Positions 45,165 to 54,184 of a stretch of 64,000 nt of DNA are shown one piece after another. This stretch comes from Flavobacterium psychrophilum (lineage in GTDB: Bacteria > Bacteroidota > Bacteroidia > Flavobacteriales > Flavobacteriaceae). The stretch spans positions 434,001 through 498,000 of the forward strand of contig CP012388.1 of NCBI GenBank assembly GCA_001708385.1, written 5' to 3'. The notes under the pieces were generated by a model. That model was not told where the DNA came from, made no database searches, and saw nothing but the letters and a program-made list of their open reading frames with translations. The stretch's first letter is position 1. Every line of letters starts with the position of its first letter. A program made the translations under genes and the position numbers.

Positions 45165-46964
45165 ATGAAAAATTTAAATTATGGCATTATTGGAAATTGT
45201 CGCAGCGCGGCCCTTGTTTCTGACAAAGGATCAATGGATTGGTGCTGCCTTCCCAAGTTCGATTCGTCTTCTATTTTTGCAAAACTGCTTGATGAGGAAA
45301 TTGGCGGAAGCTTTGAGATAATTACCGATGAGAGCTATAGTATACGCCAGCACTATCTTGAAAATACCGCTATCTTGGTTACTATATTCAGTAACGGTAC
45401 CGATGCTTTCGAGGTAAACGATTTTATGCCGAGATACTATAAAGAAGATGGCTCTTACAATACGCCGCCGGAAATTATACGCTACATAAGGAGATTATCA
45501 GGTAAACCTGTGTTTAGCGTTAAATATGACCCGAAACTGGAATATGCAGCAGGAAAAACAATTACGCATGTTAAAGACGACTATATAGTAAGTCTTACTA
45601 ACAGCACAAAATTCAATTCACTGTTCCTGCATACTAATTTTGACAAACAGGCCGTTGCCAATAGTACGCCGATGGAACTTAATGGGGACGGATTTTTCCT
45701 TCTTGCCTACAACGAAAAGATATTTAACCAGACCGTTGAAAAGATTTATCTTGAGTTTGAACGTACTAAGACGTATTGGTTAAACTGGTCTGACAAAACT
45801 ACCTCATACAAGCGATTCAATAGCCAGATCTCAAGAAGTGCCATAACCCTAAAGCTGCTTACGTACGATAAAACCGGGGCAGTACTGGCGGCGGCAACAA
45901 CATCGCTACCCGAAACCATTGGGGAAGTACGAAACTGGGATTACCGTTTCTGCTGGATACGCGACGCCTCTATGGTAGTTAAGGTAATTTCTGAAATCGG
46001 ACATAAAAAACAGGCCAGTGATTACCTGCAATTCATTGTCGACATTATGCCGGATAAGGATGAGAAGCTCCAGATCATGTACGGTATCAATAAAGAGAAA
46101 AACCTGAAGGAAGAAACATTGGAACACCTTAGCGGTTATATGGACTCGAAACCTGTACGAATAGGTAATGCAGCTTTTACACAGCGCCAAAATGATATTT
46201 ACGGCATCTTAATGGACGTTATTTACCTGCAGTTGGTCAACTTTAGTAATGATGTTCAGAATGCAGAAGAATTATGGAATATAACTAAAGGAATTGTTTG
46301 GGTAGTGGGCAGCCACTGGCAGGAACCTGATAAAGGAATATGGGAGTTCCGTACAGAGGAAAGGCATTTCACCTTCTCTAAAGTTTTGTGCTGGACGGCC
46401 ATAGACCGTGCTATTAAAGTAGCTAAGATATTAGGAAGAAAATCCAAACTTGCCAAATGGGAACTGCTTGAAGAATCTATCCGCAGAGATATTATGGAAA
46501 ATGCATGGAATGAAAAAGTACAGGCATTTACACAATCGTATGGATCGGAAGACCTTGATGCATCGGTACTGTTAATGGAAAACTACGGTTTTATAGACGC
46601 ACGCGATCGTAAATATATAGCTACCGTCCATGCCATTGAAAGAGAACTGAGCAATGACGGCTTACTGTACCGCTACAAGAATAAAGATGACTTCGGGTTG
46701 CCATCATCATCGTTTACCATTTGTACGTTCTGGTTCATTAACAGCTTATACAAAATTGGTGAAACCAAAAAAGCCGAGAAGCTTTTCGAACAGTTATTAT
46801 CTTATAGTAACCATTTAGGTTTATTTAGTGAAGATATTGATTTTAAGACAAAAAGGCTGTTAGGTAATTTCCCTCAGGCTTACTCCCACTTAGCATTAAT
46901 TGAAACTGCTATCAACATAAGCAACGTTACACACGAGGAAGAAGTAATGGATGCTATGCGATAG
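45165..46964 (+). CDS. Glycoside hydrolase family 15 protein (glucoamylase/trehalase-like)
   Basis: The 599-residue cytoplasmic protein lacks a signal peptide. An N-terminal beta domain (about 1-220; YGIIGNCRSAALVSDKGSMDWCCLP) precedes an alpha/alpha-barrel (about 235-590). In the latter, the YRFCWIRDASM block, KGIWEFRTEERHF (proposed acid/base Glu) and a late LPSSSFTICTFWFINSL match GH15. Some bacterial GH15 enzymes are trehalases. Being divergent from the trehalose synthase/phosphatase supports trehalose turnover, but glucan hydrolysis is equally possible. Confidence 0.88.
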   Translation: MKNLNYGIIGNCRSAALVSDKGSMDWCCLPKFDSSSIFAKLLDEEIGGSFEIITDESYSIRQHYLENTAILVTIFSNGTDAFEVNDFMPRYYKEDGSYNTPPEIIRYIRRLSGKPVFSVKYDPKLEYAAGKTITHVKDDYIVSLTNSTKFNSLFLHTNFDKQAVANSTPMELNGDGFFLLAYNEKIFNQTVEKIYLEFERTKTYWLNWSDKTTSYKRFNSQISRSAITLKLLTYDKTGAVLAAATTSLPETIGEVRNWDYRFCWIRDASMVVKVISEIGHKKQASDYLQFIVDIMPDKDEKLQIMYGINKEKNLKEETLEHLSGYMDSKPVRIGNAAFTQRQNDIYGILMDVIYLQLVNFSNDVQNAEELWNITKGIVWVVGSHWQEPDKGIWEFRTEERHFTFSKVLCWTAIDRAIKVAKILGRKSKLAKWELLEESIRRDIMENAWNEKVQAFTQSYGSEDLDASVLLMENYGFIDARDRKYIATVHAIERELSNDGLLYRYKNKDDFGLPSSSFTICTFWFINSLYKIGETKKAEKLFEQLLSYSNHLGLFSEDIDFKTKRLLGNFPQAYSHLALIETAINISNVTHEEEVMDAMR

Positions 46965-46980
46965 ATAATCTTTGATATTT

Positions 46981-46995
46981 AAACCTGCAAGGTTT
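46981..46995. repeat. Short palindromic repeat AAACCTGCAAGGTTT
   Basis: A 6-bp perfect stem around GCA. A related half-copy may follow (ACTCGTAAGGATT). Similar AACCTGCAAGGTTT units are dispersed in flavobacterial intergenic DNA. It sits 17 bp after the GH15 stop. Confidence 0.45.
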
Positions 46996-47020
46996 TAAAA
47001 ACTCGTAAGGATTAAAACCC

Positions 47021-47054
47021 AAAAAGCCGTGACACATTAGTATCACGGCTTTTT
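47021..47054 (+). terminator. Terminator of the GH15 gene
   Basis: AAAAAGCCGTGA (47021-47032) pairs with TCACGGCTTTTT (47043-47054), a 12-bp stem. Confidence 0.85.
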
Positions 47055-47063
47055 TAATGCAAC

Positions 47064-47100
47064 AAAAAACCGCAACAGACAATTAAGTCATATTGCGGTT
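47064..47100 (-). terminator. Terminator of the alpha/beta hydrolase gene
   Basis: AACCGCAA (47068-47075) pairs with TTGCGGTT (47093-47100), with TTTTTGTT following on the minus strand. Confidence 0.7.
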
Positions 47101-47125
47101 CAAAGGTGGGGGCACTAAAAATTAT

Positions 47126-47974
47126 TTATGAATTTATAAAATTCACAATGTCTTCGTTGAACTTGTTTTTATGTGTGTAGTATAGACCATGCGGCGCGTC
47201 ATCATACACCACATATTGAGCATGCGGTATAATTTTAATCGTTTCTTCGGCAGATGCATCAATAGGCACCGTTTCATCGGCTTTACCGTGCAATACCAGT
47301 AAAGGCACACGAATGTTACGTAAATCGTCCCTGAAGTCGGTTGTAGACCAGGCCTGCATTGCTTTAATCGTTGAATATCCTGCCGACTCTAATGCCAGCG
47401 TCATATCCCTTTGCAATATTTCATCGCTTACAGGATTACTGAACAAATGCACACCATAGAACATTTTAGAGAAACCTGCCAGGAATTTAGGCCTGTCTTC
47501 TTCAATCTGTTCTTTCATAGTGGTAAACATTTCCTGAGGAAGTCCTGTCGGGTTATCTTCTGTTTTACGAAGGAATGGCGTTACTGCACTAATAAGCGCG
47601 GCTTTAGTTACCCTGCCTTCGCCATTGTATTTAGAAAGGTATCGTGCTACTTCTCCCCCACCCATAGAAAAGCCAACAAGTGTAACATCCCTAAGGTCAA
47701 GTTTTTCTAAAAGAAGGGCAAGGTCTGATGCCAGAGTATCATAATCATACCCTTCCCAAGGGCGTGAAGACAAGCCGAATCCTCTCCTGTCATAGGCAAT
47801 AACACGGATATTATGTTTAGGTAGTTCGTTTAGCTGGTATTCCCACATTTGGTAGTTAAGCGGCCAGCCGTGTATTAATACTACGGGCTTGCCCCTGCCA
47901 ATGTCCTGGTAAAAAATATTTACTTCTTCGGCACTTCCTGATAAGCTTACAGAGGTTGTTGTGATAAAAGGCAT
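47126..47974 (-). CDS. Alpha/beta hydrolase (haloperoxidase-like)
   Basis: The 282-residue protein has an alpha/beta-hydrolase fold. The oxyanion HGWPLNYQMWE follows strand 3, the nucleophile Ser is in GFSMGGGEVARYL, the acid Asp in VLHGKADETVPID and the catalytic His in DAPHGLYYTH. The GFSMGGGEVARY elbow and the RGFGLSSRPWEGYDYDT stretch match the non-haem chloroperoxidase/esterase group. The triad is complete. The physiological substrate is unknown. Confidence 0.9.
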   Translation of the reverse strand: MPFITTTSVSLSGSAEEVNIFYQDIGRGKPVVLIHGWPLNYQMWEYQLNELPKHNIRVIAYDRRGFGLSSRPWEGYDYDTLASDLALLLEKLDLRDVTLVGFSMGGGEVARYLSKYNGEGRVTKAALISAVTPFLRKTEDNPTGLPQEMFTTMKEQIEEDRPKFLAGFSKMFYGVHLFSNPVSDEILQRDMTLALESAGYSTIKAMQAWSTTDFRDDLRNIRVPLLVLHGKADETVPIDASAEETIKIIPHAQYVVYDDAPHGLYYTHKNKFNEDIVNFINS

Positions 47975-48082
47975 AATTTTGTTTTTTGTCGTTAATAATG
48001 TTACATAAAATTACTAACTACTAAAAACAGCATTGCGCTCGTTAAGAAATCCTTAGCTGTTAATTAAAGGCTAATTAAGATT

Positions 48083-49855
48083 TTATACAACGCCCATTTT
48101 TTCCATGAGAAAGGTTGCGCTTTTATTTCGGCAGATGCCATCACGCAGGCGGTAATCAAAATAAAGTTCGTTATCTATAATCTGTGCCTCGAAACAACGG
48201 TTAACCAGTTTAGAAGGATATTCAGTAACAAGTTCGCATACCTCGATATCGTGGGTTGCTATGGCACCGGTAGCATTAAGCCCTATCATACGCTTTATAA
48301 CTTTTATGGTTCCCGTACGCTTATCATCAGAGTTTGTTCCTCTTAGTATCTCATCCAACAATACGAATGCACGCTTTTCCTGCAATTCATCCATAATATA
48401 CCTAAGGCGTTTTACCTCTGCAAAGAAATACGATTCACTATCGGAGAGCGAGTCAGACAATCTCATAGACACCAATACCGGTAATGGATGTACCTCTGCC
48501 CTGTCGGCACATACTGGTGCGCCTGCGCCTGCAAGTACCATATTAATGCCCAGGCTACGTAAAAATGTACTTTTACCGGACATATTAGAACCCGTAAGTA
48601 TCATAAAGTCCGAATTGAAATTTATATCGTTCCCTATCCTGCCTTCTTTTCGAAGCAGCGGATGCGAAAGATTGGTAAATTCTATTCTATTCTCTGTATT
48701 AAGGATTGGGAAAGTAAAATCAGGATTATTATAGTACAAGTTAGCGAAACCAGATAAAGCCTCTGTTTCAGCAATAACATCAAGCCAAAGCGCTATGGTT
48801 TGTGAATGTCGTTTTTTCCAATGCAGTAAGCCTTTTAATGCAAAAAAATGATACAGCATAATGCCATTCATAACGGCAGCACCAAACAGGTTATCCAGGC
48901 TATCGAGCTTAGAGAAGAACTTTGCGAGCCTTTTTATTTCCTTCGATGCCGTTTTACCTTCTGTAACCAGTTTAGCCTGTATTGCTTTTAGTTTTGGCGC
49001 AACAAATTCCTGGTTTTCTATTTGTTCAATTATAAGTCCGTAATGATGAATAATATCGTGTATATCGGCGGTATCTTTCATCTCAGCTTTGATCAATTTT
49101 AAGTGAGAGCCAATAAAGATAAGGTTAAAACCAAAAACCCACCCGGCAATAGTAGTAAATAGACTGTCACCAGTTATAAAGTAAGTTGCTACACATCCTA
49201 ACAACAACACAGGAGTGACTAGTGCGATAATTCCTTTAACCGCTGATACTTGTCCCGAGCTAGTATTTGCCCAATCTAAAAGGGTATCGTATACTTTCTG
49301 ACTATCCTTTCGTGCCTTACCTAATGCCATTATTTCCTGCCTGAACTCAGGCTTTTCAGCCAGTTCTTTAACAGCCTCCTGATTGGCAATTATATCTTCC
49401 TGAGATAAAACGTCTGTAAGTAAGCCGGCAAGTTTTTGCTGACCTTTAAAAGTCTGGGTACGGTTTATATTGTGATAAAGTGATCTGTTTCCAAAAATAT
49501 CAAGATCGTGCGAGTACGGATGTGTATAATCTATAAACTCGCTACCGTTTTCAAACGGAATAGCGTTACCTGAAAGGTAATCCATCTCGTCATGGTTTAT
49601 CTTAACCATGGCTTCAGCACGCAATCTTTTGTTCTGAACCAATCCGTGGCGGTTCATCAATAGTATGAATTCTACAAAGCAAAAAGCGATACAACAAAGG
49701 AGTATTGTTGGGTCTTCTGCCTTAAAAGCAAAATAAACCAATACAATTATAGCAATAGCCATAAGCAGCCTGCATGTGCTTATAATATTGTATCGCCTGT
49801 TAAGCTTTTTAAGTTCGTGTAAATGGGCAGCTTTTTGTTTTTGATAAAATTCCAT
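48083..49855 (-). CDS. Membrane-anchored MutS-like ATPase
   Basis: The 590-residue protein is not classical MutS. Two N-terminal membrane helices (about 25-66) and another hydrophobic pair (about 205-260) precede a MutS core (about 270-400) and the MutS ATPase domain: Walker A GSNMSGKSTFLRS at about 418-430, Walker B FVLLDEILRGTNS at about 490 and IATHDIEV. It has no mismatch-recognition domain, so mismatch repair is unlikely. Such membrane MutS homologues are common in Bacteroidetes without a known role. It follows the universal stress gene after a terminator and has its own -7 box. Confidence 0.85.
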   Translation of the reverse strand: MEFYQKQKAAHLHELKKLNRRYNIISTCRLLMAIAIIVLVYFAFKAEDPTILLCCIAFCFVEFILLMNRHGLVQNKRLRAEAMVKINHDEMDYLSGNAIPFENGSEFIDYTHPYSHDLDIFGNRSLYHNINRTQTFKGQQKLAGLLTDVLSQEDIIANQEAVKELAEKPEFRQEIMALGKARKDSQKVYDTLLDWANTSSGQVSAVKGIIALVTPVLLLGCVATYFITGDSLFTTIAGWVFGFNLIFIGSHLKLIKAEMKDTADIHDIIHHYGLIIEQIENQEFVAPKLKAIQAKLVTEGKTASKEIKRLAKFFSKLDSLDNLFGAAVMNGIMLYHFFALKGLLHWKKRHSQTIALWLDVIAETEALSGFANLYYNNPDFTFPILNTENRIEFTNLSHPLLRKEGRIGNDINFNSDFMILTGSNMSGKSTFLRSLGINMVLAGAGAPVCADRAEVHPLPVLVSMRLSDSLSDSESYFFAEVKRLRYIMDELQEKRAFVLLDEILRGTNSDDKRTGTIKVIKRMIGLNATGAIATHDIEVCELVTEYPSKLVNRCFEAQIIDNELYFDYRLRDGICRNKSATFLMEKMGVV

Positions 49856-49872
49856 AAGTAAAGTGTAAAGGA

Positions 49873-49880
49873 CAAATATA
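49873..49880 (-). promoter_or_regulatory. -7 box of the MutS-like gene
   Basis: CAAATATA on plus reads TATATTTG on minus, matching TANNTTTG, 17 bp before the start codon. Confidence 0.5.
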
Positions 49881-49884
49881 AAAT

Positions 49885-49908
49885 AAAAAAATCCTGCCGT
49901 AGCAGGAT
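49885..49908 (-). terminator. Terminator of the universal stress protein gene
   Basis: ATCCTGC (49891-49897) and GCAGGAT (49902-49908) form a hairpin with loop CGTA. A T run follows on the minus strand. Confidence 0.75.
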
Positions 49909-49915
49909 GTATGTT

Positions 49916-50752
49916 TTAACCTTCGTGAAATACAAGTAAAGGTATTTTTGTATGATAAGCCAACTTTTTAGTTAGGCTTCTGTGAAACAGGCTTTCAAAA
50001 AAGCCCCGCTTGTGCGTACGCATTACAAGCATTCCAACATTTTGATTATCTATAAAATCTAATATTGTTTGTTCTATATGGTCGCCTGCAATATTATAGA
50101 AGTCTATATTTTCACTACGGTAGAAGATCTTCCACTCGTTAATCCTTTCTTCGATATCTTCGGGATCATCAGCATTTTTAATATAAAGGCAAAGTACGGA
50201 AGCATCAAATTTACGGGCAATTTCCAATGTTCTTGCCAATGCATCGTTATCTTTATCCTTGTACTGCGTTGTAAAAGCTACACTTTTTATAGGGTGGTAC
50301 TCAGCCTCGGCAGGTATCCCTAATACAGGAACTTTAGCATTCGCAATAACCGATGCTGTAGACGAACCCAAAAATGTTTCTTTTAACCCCGTAGCTCCTT
50401 TTGTTCCCATTACGATAAGATCGATATTTTCATCGGCGCAAACCTTATTGATATTATAAATAAGATCGCCATAATGAAGGATGTTACGCATTTTAACATG
50501 TCCGAGATTTCTTCTGTCTGCCATTTGATGCAGTTCGGGAAGCTGTTCCCTGAAACTTTCAAACTGATTCATTTCTACAATATCAAAAATTTCTTTGGTA
50601 GATTCCGGTAATGGCGGGGTTTCTACAATAGGCAGGTCGTATACGTGAAGTATAACAAGTTCAGCCCCGAAAGAATCAGCAAACCGCAAAGCATAAATAA
50701 ATGCTGTATTTGCAGCTTCAGAAAAATCGGTAGGAAAAAGTATTTGTTTCAT
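49916..50752 (-). CDS. Tandem universal stress protein
   Basis: The 278 residues contain two UspA domains (about 1-145 and 150-278). The first begins KQILFPTDFSEAANTAFIYAL and has the ATP-binding glycine loop (MGTKGATGL...GSST). The second ends VMRTHKRGFFESLF and lacks the glycines, so only one nucleotide site is expected. The role is general stress survival by unknown mechanism. It is a single-gene unit. Confidence 0.92.
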   Translation of the reverse strand: MKQILFPTDFSEAANTAFIYALRFADSFGAELVILHVYDLPIVETPPLPESTKEIFDIVEMNQFESFREQLPELHQMADRRNLGHVKMRNILHYGDLIYNINKVCADENIDLIVMGTKGATGLKETFLGSSTASVIANAKVPVLGIPAEAEYHPIKSVAFTTQYKDKDNDALARTLEIARKFDASVLCLYIKNADDPEDIEERINEWKIFYRSENIDFYNIAGDHIEQTILDFIDNQNVGMLVMRTHKRGFFESLFHRSLTKKLAYHTKIPLLVFHEG

Positions 50753-50828
50753 GATCCGGTTTATTGGTATCTCATAAAATTACTAAAAATTACCGTGGCT
50801 TCCTACATTTAGACTGTCAGGGTTTTGT

Positions 50829-50857
50829 TAAAAAAAAGAGGCTGCCAAATGGCAGCC
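50829..50857 (-). terminator. Terminator of the repeat lipoprotein gene
   Basis: GGCTGCC (50840-50846) and GGCAGCC (50851-50857) form a hairpin with an AAAT loop. A T run follows on the minus strand. Confidence 0.8.
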
Positions 50858-50882
50858 CCGATTCCAAAATATGTTGTTTTAA

Positions 50883-52496
50883 TTATAGCTTGTTAGAAGT
50901 ATAGTTACCTGTTATTGTAACATTGCTGTTTTTAGTAACATTACCAAAGATTGTGATTGAAGATCCCTGACCTACAAATTCTACTTTAGCACCACTGTTT
51001 AGTACAAGGTTACCGTACACTACTACAGATCCTTCTACTCTAAGTGTACCGTTTACTGTTAGAGGCTGTCCGAATAAAACTGTACCCTGTGCAAGAGAAC
51101 CTTTTATTGAAAATACTCCACCGCTGTTTACATTAAGTGCCTGAGATACTGAAAGCGAACCACACCATGTAAGGTTAGCATTTACGTTTACAGTTGATAA
51201 AGCTGCTGCACCCTGATATTGTTTAGTCTCGCCAGAGTTAACATTAAGGTTAGCTGAAAGGCCAAGGTATAGAGGGAATGAAGTACAATCTACTGAGCTC
51301 GCAACCATCTTAACAATTTTTAAACCTCCGTTACCCATTGCAGCGAATATATAGTCTCCTGAACTTGTAAGGTAGTTGCATGAGCTGTTTCCGCTAAGAG
51401 AGATAGAACCTAAGAAGCTTAACACTGAATTCGTGTTTTTATATATGTACATACCTGCACCACCGTTTGCTACGAACACATTATCGTCGTTTACAGATAC
51501 CGCGTTTGTCGTGATGTCGCTTGCGTTAACACCATTTACGTTTGTTGGTACAGCAATTGTTTGTGTTTTTGCACCGGTAGAAGTATTGTAAACACCAAGT
51601 CCGTTATAACCTTCAGATACAAGTACTCTTGTAGTTCCAAGGAAATCGATAGTTCTTTTAGCATTTTGAGTATCCTGAGAAGTGTTGAATGAAGAAAGTA
51701 AGGCTAATCCATTCGCGTTGTATACTTTTACACCCTGAGTACCGCTTAATACTACGATTCTGTTATTGTTTAATCCTACAGCTCTAAGATCTGCTAATGG
51801 AATTGATACCTCTATAGCGTTACTAGTTTTATTAAGCTGAGATATAGCGCCATTGTTACCAGATACAGCATAATATTTGCTCGATGACGATGTTACAGAA
51901 GTACCTGTGTTACCCGGTAACGATTTCTGAACAAAGTTTGTGCTTAATAAACCATTGTTAAGAGTCATTGCTGCAGAGAATGCAGCTGTACCGGCAGTAG
52001 GGAAAGCATCTGTGCTTCTTGCACCTGCAAGGTAAAGAACTCCGTTATCATAATTTACACTACTTAAATCTGTATTAGGAAGTATTGCCTGAACTACAAG
52101 TTGTGGTGAGTTTGGATTAGAAATGTTAATTACGTCAATTGCTCCACCGTAAGGTTCACCTTCAACATTATAAGAAACATAAGCGTAGTTACCGTTAATA
52201 GCAACGTGAGTAGCTTTAAGTGTCATACCGTTATACGTTGGTGGCGCTACCTCTGCAACCATTACAAGCGGAAGCGTACCCGCAACCTGCTCATCTCTGC
52301 CTAACGGATTACTGTCCTGACGCATTGACAATACTCCTGAGTTATCAAAACTAATACGCTCGTTAAGTCCTTGAGAATCATTATTAATGATAACTCCATT
52401 CTGAGGATCATTACCTACCGTGTCATCATCATTTTGACAAGAAGCCAGAAATAAAACAGCTACTAAAGCAGAAACGCGTAAAAAATTAAGTTTCAT
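50883..52496 (-). CDS. Large repeat lipoprotein (beta-propeller-like plus beta-helix-like)
   Basis: The 537-residue protein has a lipobox (LFLASCQNDDD, Cys about residue 20) with acidic residues after it, consistent with surface export. Residues about 95-395 contain repeats resembling LVIVD/propeller blades, for example GGAIDVINISNPNSPQLVVQA and later KIVKM; each has a hydrophobic strand then Gly/Asn turns. The C-terminus (about 400-537) has short regular strands (LNVNSGGVFSIKGSL, LTVNGTLRVEGSVVV, LVLNSGAKVEF) typical of a parallel beta-helix. No enzyme motif was seen; a surface adhesive or scaffold role is a guess. Confidence 0.75.
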   Translation of the reverse strand: MKLNFLRVSALVAVLFLASCQNDDDTVGNDPQNGVIINNDSQGLNERISFDNSGVLSMRQDSNPLGRDEQVAGTLPLVMVAEVAPPTYNGMTLKATHVAINGNYAYVSYNVEGEPYGGAIDVINISNPNSPQLVVQAILPNTDLSSVNYDNGVLYLAGARSTDAFPTAGTAAFSAAMTLNNGLLSTNFVQKSLPGNTGTSVTSSSSKYYAVSGNNGAISQLNKTSNAIEVSIPLADLRAVGLNNNRIVVLSGTQGVKVYNANGLALLSSFNTSQDTQNAKRTIDFLGTTRVLVSEGYNGLGVYNTSTGAKTQTIAVPTNVNGVNASDITTNAVSVNDDNVFVANGGAGMYIYKNTNSVLSFLGSISLSGNSSCNYLTSSGDYIFAAMGNGGLKIVKMVASSVDCTSFPLYLGLSANLNVNSGETKQYQGAAALSTVNVNANLTWCGSLSVSQALNVNSGGVFSIKGSLAQGTVLFGQPLTVNGTLRVEGSVVVYGNLVLNSGAKVEFVGQGSSITIFGNVTKNSNVTITGNYTSNKL

Positions 52497-52524
52497 ATAT
52501 AAATTTTTATGTTGATTAAAATTA

Positions 52525-52629
52525 TTAATTAAGTGTTAATTCGAAAACACATTTAACGTCTTCTTTGCATGTTCCTTTATAAAAAAGTAAAAGATCTATG
52601 CTAACCGTGTAAAATACATTCTGTTCCAT
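52525..52629 (-). CDS. Possible 34-residue leader ORF upstream of the repeat lipoprotein
   Basis: The ORF starts at ATG 52629, ends TAA 52525 and encodes MEQNVFYTVSIDLLLFYKG plus a Cys-containing TCKEDVKC stretch. It lies wholly inside the roughly 150-nt leader between a -7 box (52649-52656) and the lipoprotein start, and would begin about 15 nt after transcription starts. It may be a real small protein, a translated regulatory leader or chance. It is too short for routine calling. Confidence 0.35.
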   Translation of the reverse strand: MEQNVFYTVSIDLLLFYKGTCKEDVKCVFELTLN

Positions 52630-52648
52630 AACCCTTAATTTGATGAAG

Positions 52649-52656
52649 CAAAGATA
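52649..52656 (-). promoter_or_regulatory. -7 box of the repeat lipoprotein gene
   Basis: CAAAGATA on plus reads TATCTTTG on minus, matching TANNTTTG. It gives a leader of about 150 nt containing the 34-residue ORF. Confidence 0.45.
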
Positions 52657-52720
52657 TATTGCTAATTTTATATAAAATAAAAATAGAGGTAAAGCGAATA
52701 TTTAGTGAGGTAAATAGGTT

Positions 52721-52728
52721 TATCTTTG
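52721..52728 (+). promoter_or_regulatory. -7 box of mnmE
   Basis: TATCTTTG matches TANNTTTG. The leader would be only about 12 nt. Confidence 0.55.
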
Positions 52729-52744
52729 CCAAAAAGGTTAAAAA

Positions 52745-54142
52745 ATGATACCACAGGATACCATAGTTGCCCTTGCTACCCCTTCAGGATCAGGGGCAAT
52801 CGCCATAATTCGATTGTCCGGCGATGATGCCATAACTATTGCTTCACAAGTTTTCACCTCTATTAGCGGTAAAGATATTAACCGCCAAAAAACACATACT
52901 ATACATTTAGGCCATATAACAGACGACAATAAAACCTACGATCAGGTATTGCTATCGATATTTAAAGGGCCTAATTCTTATACAGGAGAAAACACGATAG
53001 AAATATCTTGTCACGGCTCGACCTATATACAGCAGCAAATAATACAGTTATTGCTTCGTAAAGGATGCCGTATGGCAAATGCAGGAGAGTTTACCTTGCG
53101 AGCTTTCCTTAACGGTAAACTCGACCTATCTCAGGCAGAAGCTGTAGCCGACCTGATAGCATCTGACAACGAAGCTTCTCACCAAATAGCTATGCAGCAA
53201 ATGCGCGGTGGGTTCTCAAATGAAATTGCCAAGCTACGTGAAGAGTTATTAAACTTTGCCTCTTTAATAGAGCTTGAACTGGATTTTGCAGAAGAAGACG
53301 TAGAGTTTGCCGACCGTTCTCAGTTTACCGACCTTTTAGATCGTATAAATTTTGTACTAAAACGTCTTATAGACTCTTTTGCCGTAGGCAATGTAATAAA
53401 GAATGGTATACCTGTCGCTATTGTGGGAGAACCTAACGTAGGTAAATCTACCCTACTTAATTCGCTTCTAAATGAAGAGCGGGCCATAGTATCTGATATT
53501 GCTGGAACAACTCGCGACACTATTGAAGATGAATTGGTTATTAACGGTATCGGATTTAGGTTTATAGATACCGCAGGAATACGCGAAACTAAAGATGTGG
53601 TAGAAAGTATTGGTATTAAGAAAACATTCGAAAAAATAGAACAGGCGCAGGTTGTTGTTTACTTAGTAGATGGCCATCAGCTAACAACAGATAGTATACA
53701 GCTTGAACATTTACGAATTGAAGTCGAAAGGATAAAAAACCAATTTCCTTTAAAGCCATTAGTTATTATAGGAAACAAAGCAGACAAGTTAACTGATAAT
53801 CAAAAAGCAGAAATACTTACTACTTTACCCGAGCTTCTTTTAATATCTGCTAAAGAAAATATTGGTGTTGAAGAATTAAAAGACAAGTTGTTGTCTTTTG
53901 TTAATACAGGTGCTCTTCGCAATAATGAAACTATTGTGACCAATACCCGTCATTATGATTCGCTATTAAAAGCACTGGAAGAAATTCAGAAAGTTCAGTT
54001 CGGAATTCAGTCGGGTATTTCAGCCGATCTTATGGCTATAGATATTCGTCAGGCATTATTTTATTTTGGTGAAATCACAGGGCAGGTTACAAACGACGAA
54101 TTGTTAGGTAATATTTTTGCCAATTTCTGTATCGGAAAGTAA
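52745..54142 (+). CDS. mnmE: tRNA modification GTPase MnmE
   Basis: The 465-residue protein works with MnmG to modify the wobble uridine of some tRNAs. An N-terminal tetrahydrofolate-binding domain (about 1-120, starting QDTIVALATPSGSGAIAIIRLSG), a helical domain and an inserted G domain are visible. The G domain has GEPNVGKSTLLNSLL, DIAGTTRDTIE, DTAGIRETKD and GNKAD. The C-terminal FCIGK motif carries the Cys needed for activity and is intact. Its last 18 bases match the attachment site used by SGI1-type islands. Confidence 0.97.
   Translation: MIPQDTIVALATPSGSGAIAIIRLSGDDAITIASQVFTSISGKDINRQKTHTIHLGHITDDNKTYDQVLLSIFKGPNSYTGENTIEISCHGSTYIQQQIIQLLLRKGCRMANAGEFTLRAFLNGKLDLSQAEAVADLIASDNEASHQIAMQQMRGGFSNEIAKLREELLNFASLIELELDFAEEDVEFADRSQFTDLLDRINFVLKRLIDSFAVGNVIKNGIPVAIVGEPNVGKSTLLNSLLNEERAIVSDIAGTTRDTIEDELVINGIGFRFIDTAGIRETKDVVESIGIKKTFEKIEQAQVVVYLVDGHQLTTDSIQLEHLRIEVERIKNQFPLKPLVIIGNKADKLTDNQKAEILTTLPELLLISAKENIGVEELKDKLLSFVNTGALRNNETIVTNTRHYDSLLKALEEIQKVQFGIQSGISADLMAIDIRQALFYFGEITGQVTNDELLGNIFANFCIGK
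54125..54142 (+). other. Candidate attachment site at the 3' end of mnmE
   Basis: TTCTGTATCGGAAAGTAA, as I recall the site, differs at only two of 18 positions from the attB of the SGI1 island at the end of trmE/mnmE. An excisionase-like gene and a tyrosine integrase follow within 900 bp, and a defence island after them. The match is partly forced by the conserved FCIGK codons. A second copy would mark the far end, beyond the window. Confidence 0.45.
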
Positions 54143-54184
54143 CCAATACAAAACATCAATATACCAAACATATAATAAACCACT

